Of a DNA stretch of 64,000 nt, positions 12,847-28,010 are shown one piece after another (positions within the stretch are counted from its first letter, which is position 1; each line of letters opens with the position of its first letter). The notes below the pieces were generated by a model. That model made no database searches. It worked only from the letters and a program-made list of their open reading frames with translations, and was not told where the DNA came from. The stretch lies in assembly GCF_000321225.1 (NCBI RefSeq), contig NW_004451508.1, forward strand, positions 1 through 64,000, read 5' to 3'. The position numbers and the translations under genes are program-made. This DNA is from Odobenus rosmarus divergens. Lineage: Eukaryota > Chordata > Mammalia > Carnivora > Odobenidae.

Positions 12847-15290
12847 GCTAATAGTTGTTTCTTCAGGGGACTATGCCTAGTTTCTCCTCTCTTCCATAAT
12901 TGAGACCAGAATCCTAATGGGATTCATGTCCCATTTTTCATTGCCACAGGCCGGAGCCAAACACTTTTGGATATGAACTCATATCTAATTCACAATTCCC
13001 GTCTGGCATCAATAGCCCCAGGGTCTGTACTGGTTTTACTACCATTTTTGCCTTTAAAAAAGCCTCTTGTTGGTTAATACCCCAATCTCATCAACTTCCC
13101 TTCTTAAGCAAGGCATAGAAAGGTCTTAATGTGCTAGATGGGGAAAAAAAGTTCTCCAGTAATCCAATAAACCAACAAAAACCTGTAATTCCTTTACTGG
13201 TTCAGGGATTGGGAGGGCTTGTATTTTATCAATGACTGCCTCTGGCATCACTTTTGTCTCACCCACCCAGATGATGCCCAGGGTACTGATTGACCTGTCA
13301 CTATTTACCTCCCATCTTTGTGACTTTAAGTGTATCTGTATGGTGCAGCTGCTTGAGACAGGGAGGGTATATCATCACAAGTTAAAATCATCTATGTAAT
13401 AATAATGCACCATCTCCTCTGGCAATATCCATTTTTCCAAACCTCTGTCTACCATCCTGTGACAAACTGTGGGACTATGGAGATACACTTGGGGCAATGC
13501 CTGGAAGGTCCATTGTCTCCTGTTCCATGTGAAGGTGACTTGGCCTTGGGATTCAAGTCCAGTAGAATGCTGGAAAGGGGATTAGATCAGTCTAGTACAT
13601 AATGATCTGTCTTAATGGATGCCATGATTTTTTCTAAAAAGGGCTATATTAGACACCATGGCATGGATGGGTGGAGTAACTTTATTGAGCTCCCTATAAT
13701 CTATTTTCACTTACCAGGTCCCATTAGATTTCTTTACAGGCCAAACCAGACTACTGAATGGGCTTTGAGCTGGCCTGATTACCCCTGCCTTTTCTCATTA
13801 GATAATGGTGGTGGTAACCTCGTTATGCCAGGTAACTTATATTGTTTTATGTTTATTATTCTCCAGAGGAACCAGCAGCTGCATAGATTCCCAGTTTGCA
13901 TGACCCATGAGGACAGGTTTCACTACTTGAATACACAACCCGAATTTGCCTGTAGTTGTAGTTAGATCCAGGTTCTGTAAAACATGTATGCTCAAAATAT
14001 ACTCAGGAATGGGGAAAATATGCACCAGAAAACAGCAGGGAGAGAGCTTGCCAATCTGTAGGTAGAAACTAGTTTGTCTGACCTTGATAATTTGTTTCCC
14101 ATAATATCAATTGCTTTTATTTCTCCCTGAAATATTGAGGGGCTTCCATAGATAAGTGTTCATTCATCAACAGTGTCTATTAGAGCTAGTACAGTCTGTT
14201 AGTGTGAAACTAATTAAATGGTTAATTCAACATGGGGCCTCTGGTCATCCCCTATTGTACTCACTAGATGACAACATTGGCTTAATCCCTAATGGTAAGA
14301 TATACCCATCCCCCGAATTCCTCTGTTAGCAGAGGGGTTCTCAGGAATACATCTCGCTTTTTTGAGCCTCCTTTCAAGTGAGTAAACTGCTTTCCCTTAG
14401 GCAACACCTTCCATAGGCTTAGCAAGACCCAATTGGATTGTTTGTCTATATTTCCTCTCAGGGTCCCAGGTAATACTAGATCTTGCCACAGTTATTTACT
14501 AAAGGTCTTGATGGGCCCTCTTTCTGACATTTTATTATTGGCAGGGTCCTTCATTTTTCTGTTTTGCAACTTATTTCCCCCATGCCTGATTCTTTTGGTT
14601 TCATGTAAGTCAGCCACCACAGTGGCTACTATAGCAATGGGTTGATTACCCGTTGGTGCAAGGACAGATACTAAAGTCCCATACCATGCCCCAGGGCTGG
14701 GTAAGATATGGTCTTTCACACAGGAGGAAAATAATTCTTTGGTCCTCTAAAATGCGGAGTATGGATGACATGTTTCATTCCCATTTCATTCCCATGTTTC
14801 ATTCATAAAATTTCTTGTAGTTCTTCCATAGAGGTCCAGTGCAAGGAGGGGAGGGAACATCCCCTTCATTAGGCCAGGTCATCTTAATGGTAGAGTTTAT
14901 ATAATTAATCAAACTAGCTAAGCACTCACCCATGCCTGAGACATACAACCTTTGTATTAAGGCAGGTTGAGCAGTGACTGAGGCCATTTTAGCATCTCAG
15001 ACCCATCTAACATACCATCTGCCCTAATATCCCACCATTGTAACACCCAAGCTGTTACCACTTCTTGGCCATTTTGCTTAAAGCGGCTTATTAGCTCTGA
15101 TTCACCAGCAGAATATCCCCTCAGTCATTTTCTGTCTTGTTGCAATTTATTCTCAGTTATCCTACCTTCCACTATGGCTGCAAGAAAAAAATTTGTGAGG
15201 GAAGTCCCAGTATCCTCGAAAAACTCTGTGGTCACTCTTCCCTACAGGTTAGAAATTACAGTGGAAACTGCTGCCACTGAGGTGGGATTC

Positions 15291-15491
15291 TTTTTTTTTT
15301 TTTAATTAATTAATTAATTTGTTTGACAAAGAGAGACACAGCGAGAGAGGGAACACAAGCAGGGGGAGTGGGAGAGGGAGAAGCAGACTTCCTGCAGAGC
15401 AGAGAGCCCGATGTGGGGCTCTATCCCAGGACCCTGGGATCATGACCTGAGCCAAAGGCAGACGCTTAACCACTGAGCCACCCAGGCGCCC
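15291..15491 (-). mobile_element. CAN-SINE
   Basis: CTGAGGTGGGATTC (15277-15290) is repeated as CTGAAGTGGGATTC (15492-15505). Confidence 0.93.
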
Positions 15492-15509
15492 CTGAAGTGG
15501 GATTCTTGA

Positions 15510-15945
15510 ATGCAGTGGGGATAGGAGCCAAATGGTGGCACTTAATAGCCAAAGATAAGGTGGATGTATAGGCTGATTTTAGGCAACACACTTGAACAGG
15601 GGAAACTTGAGCAAGGCAGAAGGGCCCACAGTGACCACCTAGCTGATGCAAACAGGCTCATTAAATGACCCATCTTGACATAGCCATAGGCCCTAACTAA
15701 CCAATGAGCTACTTACAACTAGGCACGGGTAACAAAAAAGGGAAAATTCCACACATTCCCACACTTCCCCCCTCCACCCTATAGCCCTTACCACTGTCCT
15801 GTGGCAATCTCTCCTTTGCTGTCCTGCCTGCTGTTCACTTGCAGTGAATTCAATAAACTTCTATCTCCTTTGTTCTGCCTTGGGTGAATTCTTTCACCTC
15901 CAGTGCCTCCAGCCCCCACCCAACTAGAACACACCATAGTGGACG
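15510..15945 (+). mobile_element. LTR-like segment, plus strand
   Basis: Polyadenylation signal AATAAA at about 15851-15856, followed by a T/C-rich U5-like stretch and a terminus near AGAACACA. U3-like sequence lies upstream. The orientation is opposite to the ERV internal region beside it, so it belongs to another element. Family and 5' edge uncertain. Confidence 0.45.
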
Positions 15946-17707
15946 TAGTTATTATAGTAGACAGCAGAGTCAGTGCAGTAGAGTTAGAATAGTCTGACTT
16001 GCAAAGACCTATGGCATTGGCTAGCTGACCATAATGTCCCTAGAAGAGAAGTAGAGAGGTTGTCTACTAAATTCTTATTTGGTCTATATAAGCAGAAGAG
16101 TTCTAGGTCAAGTCAGTGGAAGTCTAACTTGAATTAAAAAAAAAAGTTTCAGTCCCTCAATTAATTCTAAAACTTGAGACAGTTTACAGACCCCAAACCC
16201 TTAAATGAAAGGGAAACTGGGTCTTCACTATGCTGTTGAGTTTTATACTGTTTATACTCTTTTTACTGTTCATTTTTTCTCCCAGCCTTCTCCAAAGAGG
16301 TACATAGCCTTTTACCAAGGTGACTATGCATTGGAGAAAAGAATACAATTGGCCATTTTGTGAACTACTCAATATTGGCTCTGAACTGACACTAATTCTA
16401 GGAGATCCAAAACATCACTGTGGACCACAGATCAGAGTAGGTCCTTATGGCGGAAGATCAATGGAGTTTTTGCTCAGGTCCATCTCACAGTGGGTCCAGT
16501 ATAGTGTTTCCTCCAGTTGCAGAATGGATAAATGGAACTGACATTCTCAGAAACTGGCAGAATTCCCACATTGGCTCCCAGATCTGTAGAGTGAGAGCTA
16601 TTATAGTAGGAAAGGTCAAGTAGAACTCACTGGAACTGCTTCTACCTAGCAAAATAGTAAACCAAACGCAGTGACACATTCCTGGAGGGATTGCAGAGAT
16701 TAGTGGCACCATCAAGGACTTGAAGGATACAGGGATTATGATTTTCACCACCACATCCCCATTCAACTCATCTATTTGGCCTATGAAGAAAACACACGGA
16801 TTTTGAGGAATGACAATGAATGATCATAAACTTAACCAGGTGGTGACTTCAACTGCAGCTGCTGTTCCAGATCTGGTCACAGAGCTTCCGCAAATTAACA
16901 TATCCCCTACTAGCTGGTATGCAGTTATTGATCTGGTAAATGCTTTTTTTCTTCACACCTATTAGTAAAGACCACAAGAAGTAGTTTGTTTTCAGCTGGC
17001 AAGGGCAATAATACACCTTCACTACCTTAGGGTTTTATCAACTCTCCAGCCATACGTCATAATTTAGTTCTCAGGAATCTTGATTACCTTTTCTTTCCAC
17101 ATCATATACTGGTCCATTACCTTGATGACTTAGGCTAAATGGAACTAGTGAGCAGGAAGTAACAAGTACTCTAGACTTACTGGTCTTATTGATAAGACAT
17201 CTGTATGTCAGAGGCTGGGAAATAAATCCTACAAAAATTTAGGGGTTTCCCATCTCAGTAAAATTTCTAGGTGTTCAGTGATGTTGAGCATGTCAAGATA
17301 TACCTTCTAAGATGAAGGATAAATTATTGCATTTGGCCCCACCTAGAACCAAAAAAGAGGGACAATGCTTAGTCGGCTTCTTTGGATTTTGAAGGCAATA
17401 TATTCCTCATTTGAGTATGCTACTTTGGTCCATTTACTAAGTAACCCAAAAATCTATTAGTTTTGAATGGGGCGCAGAATAAGAAAAGGCTCTGCAGCAG
17501 GTCCAGGCTACTGTGCAAGCTGCTCTGCCACTTGGGCTGTATGATCCAGCAGATCCAATGAATCTTGAAGTGTCAGTAGTGGATAGAGATGTGGTTTCAA
17601 GCCACTGGCAGGCCCCAAAAGGCAAATAATAAAGCAGACTAAGGATTTTGGAATGAAGTCATGATATCCTCTGCGGATAACTACTCTCCTTTTGAAAAAC
17701 AGGTTTT

Positions 17708-17916
17708 GGGGCGCCTGGGTGGCTCAGTCGGTTAAGCGCCTGCCTAAGGCTCAGGTCATGGTCCCAGGGTCCTGGGATCGAGTCCCGCATTGGGCTCCCT
17801 GCTCAGCGGGGAGCCTGCTTCTCCCTCTCCCTCTGCCTGCCGCTCCCCCTGCTTGTGCTCTCACTCTCTCTCTCTCTGTAAAAAAAATAAATAAAATCTT
17901 CAAAAAAAAAAAAAAG
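17708..17916 (+). mobile_element. CAN-SINE in ERV-L pol
   Basis: Full-length copy, GGGGCGCCTGGGTGGCTCAG start; the A tail is followed by an (AAAG)n-like tract. Target duplication not evident. Confidence 0.9.
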
Positions 17917-18522
17917 AAAGAAAAAGAAAAGAAATAGCTTTTAGCTTGGCTACTGGGTATTATCAGAGTATAAATGCTTAAAAACAGGCTGCCAAGTTCA
18001 TGAGCTGGGTGTTATCTGATCCACCAAGCCATAAAGCCAAATGTGCATAGCAGCATTCCATCATCCAGTAGAAGTTGTATATATGAGACTGGGTCTGAGC
18101 AAGCCCTCAAGGCACAAGTTACATTAGGAAGTGGCCCAAATGCTCATGGCCCCCACTCTTACCTTCTTTCTCCCAGCCTCCACCTATGGCCTCACAGGGA
18201 GTTCTCTAAAATCAGTTGATTGAGGAAGAGAAAACTTGGGACTGGTTTACAGATGGTTCTACATGATATGCAGGCACTAACTGAAGTGGACAACTGCAGC
18301 ACTATGACCCCTTTCTGGGGTATCCCTGAAGGACAGTGGTGAAGGGAAATCCTCCCAGTGAGCAGAATGTTGAGCATCTGGTTGTTCATTTTGCTTGAAA
18401 GGAAAAATGGCCAGACATGCGATTATATACCAATTCATGAGCTGTGGCCATGGTTTGACTGGATTGTCAGGTACTTGGAAGAATCATGATTAGAAAATTG
18501 CTGACAAAGAGGTCTGGAGAAG

Positions 18523-18714
18523 GGGCATCTGGGTAGCTCAGTTGGTTAAGCGTCTGCCTTCGGCTCAGGTCATGATCCCAGAGTCCTGGGACTGAGCCCC
18601 ACATCGGGCTCCCTGCTCACTGGGGAGTCTGCTTCTCCCTCTGCCCCTCACCTTGCTCTTGTGCTCCCTCTCACTCTCTCTCTCAAATAAATAAATAAAC
18701 AATCTTAAAAAAAA
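18523..18714 (+). mobile_element. CAN-SINE in ERV-L pol
   Basis: AGAGGTCTGGAGAAG (18508-18522) is repeated as AGATGTCTGGAGAAG (18715-18729). Confidence 0.93.
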
Positions 18715-18954
18715 AGATGTCTGGAGAAGAGGTATGTGGATAGAGCTCTCTGAATTGGCAAAAAGCATGACTATATTTTTGTTCCATGTAAATGCTCATC
18801 AAGGGGTAACCTCAGTAAATCCAGTGGATAGAATGACCTGTTCTGTTGCTACCAGTCAGCTTCTTTTCCCAGCTACAGCTCTCATTGCCAATGAAGTCAT
18901 GAACAAAGTGGCTATGGTGACAGATGGAGGTTATGCACGGGCTCAGCAATATGA

Positions 18955-19045
18955 GAATGTAAGCTCCCAAAGGGAGGGACTGTGACTATTTCCTTTGCTG
19001 TTGTGTCCCCAGAGCCGACAGCACTGTTGAATGAGTAAATACATG
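18955..19045 (+). repeat. L2 3' end
   Basis: AGGGAGGGACTGTGACTATT ... TTGTGTCCCCAGAGC ... TGAATGAGTAAATA pattern of L2 tails. Confidence 0.6.
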
Positions 19046-19366
19046 AATTACAAAAGTTTTAAAAATATAGTACTGAGAAATGAGACCATGGAACAGCTCT
19101 TGGTAATAGTTTATTAACTCATTTCAAAAGAGTGATGATCATGAACATTTGTGAAATTCTGTATTTAAAGTTAAGTGGTGGGAGATGCACACACATATTT
19201 GTATATTACTAAGATTTGCTTTTTAAACTCCCAGAGGTTTTTTAGATTTTTATATCAGTCAAAAGGTAACTGAGTTTAAGAAACATCACCAATTTAAAAT
19301 TTTATACACAAAACATAAATGTGGTCTCATCACTGTAACTTTCATCAATTAAAAATCACTAACAGA

Positions 19367-19561
19367 GGGGCACCCGGGTGGCTCAGTCAGTTAACCATCT
19401 GCATTCTGCTCAGGTCATGATCCCAGAGTCCTGGGATTGAGTCCCACATCAGGGTCCCTGCCCAGCAGAGAGCCTGCTTCTCTCTCTCCCTCTGCTGCTC
19501 TCCCCTGCTTGTGCTTTCTTGGGCTTTTCTGTCAAATAAATAAAATCTTAAAAAAAAAAAA
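19367..19561 (+). mobile_element. CAN-SINE
   Basis: GGGGCACCCGGGTGGCTCAG head, A tail; imperfect duplication around CACTAACAGA/GACTAACAGA. Confidence 0.9.
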
Positions 19562-19613
19562 AGTGACTAACAGAAACAGGGCAGTCTATACTTGCTTAAG
19601 ATTTTGTAAATAT

Positions 19614-19778
19614 GGGCACCTGGGTGGCTCAGATGCTTAAGTGTCTGCCTTCCACTCAGGTCATGATCCCAGGGTCCTGGGATTGAGTCCTGCATCAGGC
19701 TCCCTGCTCCTTGGGGAGCATGCTTCTCTCTCTGCCTCTCTCTCTCTCTCTCATGAATAAATAAAATCTTTAAAAAAA
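19614..19778 (+). mobile_element. CAN-SINE, short-bodied variant
   Basis: 16-bp duplication AAGATTTTGTAAATAT at 19598-19613 and 19779-19794. The head reads CTCAGATGCTTAAG instead of the usual CTCAGTTGGTTAAG. Confidence 0.94.
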
Positions 19779-19932
19779 AAGATTTTGTAAATATACTTTG
19801 GAGATGGTGATGGAAATATGTGCACCAAATGGCAGTTTCTTAATTACAGTCGTTTCCCCTTCTCTGTGGGTAATACATTCCCAGACCTCCAGTGGATGCC
19901 TGAAACTGCAGATAGTACCAAACCCTCTATAT

Positions 19933-20642
19933 GCGTTTGACCCTTGAACAACACAGATTTGAACTGTGTAGGCCCACTTCTTTTTTTTATACAGTATAGT
20001 TTTAACCAGTTAAACATAAAGCTACTCCCACATGCTTCTACACAAGAGGTTACAAACCCTTTTCTTAATGAAAATGTCACTTGAAAGACATATTATACAA
20101 AGTGTAGTTTCAATAAGTTAAGCACAGTTGTATTCCAATGTTTTTTTTAAAGATTTAGAGAGAACGCGAGCTGAAGGAGGGAAAGAATCCTCAAGCAGAC
20201 TCCCTGCTGAGTGGGGACCCTATCATGACCTGAACTGAGACCAAGAGTAAGCTGCCCAACCAACTGAGCCACCCAGGCACCCCTCCAATATGCTTCTACA
20301 TAAGTTTACATAGACTTATATCTCAAAGACTTTATTTGAAAGAAGTTATATACAGTGTAGTACCAATGGTTTAAGCATATGGCTTATCTCATATGTGTAG
20401 GCCCACTTATATGTGGATTCTTTTATAGTAGTGTAAATGCATTTTCCTTATGATTTTAACATTCTTATTGTAAAGATAAAGAATATGCATAATATACAAA
20501 ATGTGTTGTGTTATCGGTAGAGTTTCTGGTCAACAGTAGGCTATTAAGATTTTGGAGAATAAATTTATACAGAATTTCAACTGCATAAGGTAGGGGTGGG
20601 GTTGGCACCCCTAAACCCCACATTATTCAAAGGTCAATTGTA
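19933..20642 (-). mobile_element. Inverted-repeat MITE-like element, interrupted by a SINE
   Basis: Bounded by TTTGACCCTTGAACAACACA on the left and its inverted form (AAGGTCAATTGTA) on the right. It belongs to the same family as the copy at 28761-29095. Confidence 0.65.
20141..20283 (-). mobile_element. Diverged, shortened CAN-SINE inside the MITE
   Basis: T tract then decayed body; ends in CTGAGCCACCCAGGCACCCC. CCAATG/CCAATATG flank it. Confidence 0.85.
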
Positions 20643-20738
20643 CTGTTTTTTCCTATATATACATATTTATGATATAAATTTGTAAATGAGGTACAGGACA
20701 AGATTAACACTAAAATAGAATGGTTATAATATACTATA

Positions 20739-20916
20739 GGGGAGCCCGGGTGGTTCAGTTGGTTGTGTCTGACTCGTGGTTTTGGCTCAGGTCATGATCC
20801 CGTGGGCTGTGAGTTCAAGCCCCAAGTTGGGCTCCATGCTCAGAGGGGAGTCTGCTTGAAGAATCTCTCCCTTTGCCCCTCCTTCCACTCTCTCTCAAAA
20901 TGAATAAATCTTTAAA
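20739..20916 (+). mobile_element. Older CAN-SINE subfamily
   Basis: Middle part reads GTCTGACTCGTGGTTTTGGC and GTGGGCTGTGAGTTCAAGCC, an older subfamily. Duplication AATATACTATA at 20728-20738 and 20917-20927. Confidence 0.92.
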
Positions 20917-21065
20917 AATATACTATAATAACGTTATGTGAACGTGGCCTCTCAAATTCTTATTATACTCATCCTTCTTGTGATGTAGGATATGGTACCC
21001 ATGTGATGAGATGAAGTAGGGTGAAGGACACTGTGATATAGCATTAGGCTACCGACCTTCTGGTC

Positions 21066-22809
21066 ACCTGTCAAAAGGATCATTTGCTTCTGCACTGCTG
21101 TTGCCTGAAACCATGGAAAAGTGAAAACAGTGGGGGGTGGGGGGTGCTCTACTGTACTCTGAGCACTTTTCCTCTAATAAATAACATGCCCAAGTGTCAT
21201 AGCTACAAACCCACATAAGCCAATCCCTCCCTCATAATTTGCCAAATTTTCTCACCTTTATTTCCTTTGGAATATAACTAGGATAAGGAACCATTTGGAT
21301 GTCTGAACTATAGGAAATACTGGTAGTCTGTTCTTCAGATTAGATTTTTATAGTGATAAAATTTGTTTCCAGCTCTCTTTTATTTCAAAGTCTATTGGCT
21401 CCTTTGAAATTCTTTTAGATGATAGATGTGGTTTGGTACTTTTCGTAAACTTAAAATACAAGGTCTTTGGAAGTTACAAAAACATCAAATAGTTTATAAA
21501 CATCTGAGGGGTCCTCTGCTTTGACAGACTTGAAACTTTTTTAAAGAAAAAGCCATCACACTTTCCTTCAGTTTAGCACCCAGATGTCTCCTTAGTCTTG
21601 AGTTGTTTCAGTATTCTGTGGACAGCATTCTGTTAACCCATTGTTGCAAGATGATGGAATCCTTTCTCAAAGAAAACTTGTGTGGTAGATTGTATTTTCC
21701 CAAAAATGGCAATGGACAAAGGTTACTGAAGGTTTTGGGGGATAGAAGGTTCCAGTTGTCCTCCATCTCTCATTCCCTTCATAATGGATTATGGCTAGAT
21801 TAAAAATTTCAGTTTATTCGCTCTATTTTCTTTTTATAAGGATGAAATTTTTAAACACATATATACATGCTTCTTTAGCTTGCAGAATGTATACTTTTAC
21901 ATTTTCCCCCCCTACTAAAAAAGATATGTCTTCTACAGAAAAGGTTTAAGAAAATAATCATCCATAATCCACCCAAAAGTTGGCATATTTCCTTTCCATC
22001 GTTTCAATATACAAAAATATCATCTTATTTGTATTTACTGCCTATACAACCATATGCTTAGGCTGTTTTGTTCCAAGTTTATTTTTAATTCAGAGATTAG
22101 GCAGCTAAGCGCAAGTTTGGCCTAGTGATCACTCATCCATCTTCCCAGGCTGGGGGACTATTTTTGTAGCCCACGTTCATCTCTTACGGATCTTTTAACA
22201 CATTTTTCCAGTTCTTACCAAGGATCTGAGACTTGTTCATCACAGCCATTAAATTTACTTTTGCTAACACTAGGTAACAAATGAAGCTTTTCCTAGAAGA
22301 GTTATGTGGAAAGCCATCGAAGACTTGACAGAACAAAGACAAAACAGATTTGGTAATCCAGAATCTGGTCCTTATTCAACTGCAAAGTAGTCACATGGTC
22401 TTCACCAACAATTCAGAGATTGCTTCGGTACCTGGTTCTGAGATTTTATCCCATAACCTTATTAGGTTTTAACCATCTTGAGTCAAGAGGATCTCCTTTT
22501 CTAGTATCTAAAACCTAAGAATCTGTATGTCTATTCACTTTTCTAAAGAGTGAATCGTTAAACTATTAACTTTATTGAAACACTTTACCTTTGTCCTCCC
22601 AGACTGTCATATTTTGCCAGATTCAAGGGTTGGGTCAACACAGCCAATGAACAGCTGACGTAAAATCTGCGTATTTATAACTAGAAGTTCCTGAGGGCCA
22701 CCCAAGTGTCCTCCTAATGTACCACTGGCATATACAGTTAGGTCTTTATAACCCAATTATATTTCCCGACTACACAAAAAGTTAATGCATTGAAAACAGA
22801 GAAGTTCCA
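21066..22809. other. CTSL 3' flank: no gene recognised
   Basis: A+T-rich, stops in all frames, no clear repeat or RNA gene. The only sizeable open frame (21603-21803, +) has no recognisable similarity. Confidence 0.5.
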
Positions 22810-23112
22810 CCTCTACATATTGAATTAAACTTTATTTTAAAAGGTAAAGTTTTATATATCCTTTGAAAAAAATGAAAATTCAAAAGTCTTAGAATTAAGT
22901 AATGAGTTGTCAACATTATAAAGTTATTTAAAACAGTAATTAAAGTAGTGGTAATGCTGTACCCTTATAAAAATGTCACAGAATTCAAATCACAACTCGG
23001 ATCCTCAATGATTCAAGTGTCTTATCTTACACAATAAGGATTTGGTCAGTTTTAAGATAAAATTCCTCCAGATATGCTGTCCCCAAGTCCTCTTATCTCC
23101 TGGTCCATCAGC
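22810..23112 (-). other. CTSL: CTSL 3' untranslated region
   Basis: The short AT-rich 3' UTR runs from the TGA to just past an AATAAA hexamer. Its exact end is inferred from the usual 10-30 nt spacing after the signal. Confidence 0.75.
22831..22836 (-). terminator. CTSL: CTSL polyadenylation signal AATAAA
   Basis: TTTATT on the plus strand reads AATAAA on the minus strand, about 280 nt after the CTSL stop codon, in an A/T-rich context. Confidence 0.75.
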
Positions 23113-26628
<3,516 letters not shown>

Positions 26629-27795
26629 GCTTCAAAAACCTAGTAAGGAAAATGAAATGAATATTCAATGAGACCGATCCTTTAAAAAAGCCATCCTATT
26701 TTGTCCTGAGATGCTGTGGAGTAAAAACACTTAAATCATCTTCCCAAATATTTACAGGTCTGTGAAAAAGGCTATGCATGTGGCTGGAGAAAAGAGGCCA
26801 AGGACTTAAAACAGTGGAGGTAGTAGGATTCAGCCATCAACTGAAAAACAGGCTGACAAGTGCTGTAGGAATTGAAACTGACTTCATTGTAACAGTGCAA
26901 TGACAATTTAGGTTTTGATAGGGGTCTCAGAATCTTAAGGCAACTAAAACTGTTGGTCCAAGTTATTTACTGAAAATACCGAGGTGACCCAGGAAATCTT
27001 ATTTATAGGACACCTGAACCCAAGTAGGGGCAGGGACCGCCCAGGACTTAGGTAGCCACCTCACACTTTTCTTCTAGACTCATGTACAGCATGCCGTGAG
27101 AGAAGCCTTCGAACCTCCTCCGGTCCTTGTTTCTGAAAGGCCTTCCCAGAAGTTGGGCAGGAGTGCACCCAGTGCTCCGCTGTCCCCACATTTGGCTTCT
27201 GCCGCCAACACTCCCATTCACTCCCTCAAATCGAAGACGTGGTCACGAGGCACGAGGGAGTCCCGAGCCCCCAGTTCCCGACCCGGACAGGGCCAGGCTC
27301 TGCCGGGGCTCAGAGCACGGTCCCAGGCGGGGCCAACAGCTGCGCGGCAGGCGGGGCCGGGCCGGGGGGCTCTCCACCCCGCTCGCCGCCCTCAGCTTCC
27401 AGAGGATGTTGATGGACGGCCGCGCAAGGAGTGCCGGGCCCCGCAGCCAGTGCGTAGGTCAGGCTGCCGTGTACCTCCTTAGCCAGGCCGGGTCCCGCGG
27501 CGGCCCAGCTACCGGACCTGTGCCCGCCACGGCCCAGAGGCAGACCGGTTCCTGCACAGCCTAGGACCTCCCGGTGGTCTCAGCGCCGCCCTGCGTTCCC
27601 CAAACCGTCCTCCCCGACTTCCCACCTCAAGGCTTACAGGATCCAAGCGGCGCCGACTCAGCCTCATCAACTCCAGGCAAGCAGATGCTCTTATTCCCGC
27701 GGGTCGCACCCGCCCCTCGCCCGAGCCCCGGGGTGGATCCCCTCCCTTAGTCCCTGTCCCCGAGGCGCTGGGGGTCCCCAGACTGAGACGCTGAC

Positions 27796-27905
27796 CTGCG
27801 GCGTCCACAGCTGCGCAGGCGCACTCCACAGACGCACGCAGCCCTTCCAAGATCGCCGAGGCCTGGGATTCTGGCCCAGTTGCTCCTGACTCAGCCTTTA
27901 AGGTC
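27796..27905 (-). other. CTSL: CTSL noncoding exon 1 (5' UTR)
   Basis: Minus-strand sequence around GTGGAGTGCGCCTGCGCAGC matches my recollection of the human CTSL 5' UTR. It ends at a CAG|GTCAGC donor (27796/27795). The transcription start is not visible directly; the upper edge is an estimate from the extent of that similarity. Intron 1 would run to the acceptor at 26640. Confidence 0.65.
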
Positions 27906-28010
27906 TCTGGAATTCTGCCCGCTCGGCCCCGCCCTTACCGCCTGCCCGCGCGGCGATTGGCTGCGCCGGCCTGTGGGCAGGGCCTCCAGGCGTGGGACTC
28001 CCAGCGCGTG
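27906..28010 (-). promoter_or_regulatory. CTSL: CTSL core promoter: TATA-less, CCAAT and GC boxes
   Basis: ATTGG at 27956-27960 is an inverted CCAAT box (NF-Y type) on the gene strand, roughly 60-90 nt upstream of the inferred exon 1. CCCCGCCC at 27927-27934 is a GC box (Sp1 type). No TATA box is seen. This fits a housekeeping-type CpG-island promoter. Confidence 0.6.

Larger units (their letters stand above)
10322..15240 (-). mobile_element. Internal region of a minus-strand endogenous retrovirus (gag?-pol remnant)
   Basis: Retroviral order on the minus strand. A gag-like stretch lies at about 14990-14400. Reverse transcriptase follows with a YIDD active-site box at 13398-13387. RNase H and the start of integrase are at about 12403-11863 (an NHEADILAQ-type junction motif), with integrase-like remnants to about 11400. 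Many stops and frameshifts make it non-coding. No env is recognisable in the roughly 1.1 kb before the 3' LTR. It includes one SINE (12651-12846) and a perfect 180-bp tandem duplication. The class was not determined, and the 5' LTR was not identified. Confidence 0.65.
16170..18985 (+). mobile_element. ERV-L pol remnant, plus strand
   Basis: Reverse transcriptase region from about 16836, with a WYAVIDL...NAFF motif near 16912 and a YLDD active-site box at 17118-17129. Connection-domain sequence follows at 17440-17640. The RNase H end and integrase start are at 18734-18985 (HVNAHQ...NPVDRMT). Stops and frameshifts throughout. Two SINEs interrupt it. Probably the 3' part of the same ERV-L copy whose LTR and gag lie at 8415-9825. 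Confidence 0.72.
19850..21065. mobile_element. Old DNA-transposon-like repeat, host of nested insertions
   Basis: Sequence from TCCCCTTCTCTGTGGGTAATA (CAGTGGATGCCTGAAACTGC) continues after 20642 (TTTTTTCCTATATATACATA) and after the SINE at 20927 (CTTGTGATGTAGGATATGG ... GATGAGATGAAGTAGGGTGA). These are consecutive parts of a familiar mammalian Tigger/MER-type element. Family name not secured. Confidence 0.55.

Noticed and set aside
27096..27850. Long open frames on both strands in the CpG island (up to 145 codons)
   Set aside because: High G+C makes stops rare; no domain, no conserved start, and the region is CTSL intron 1 and promoter.
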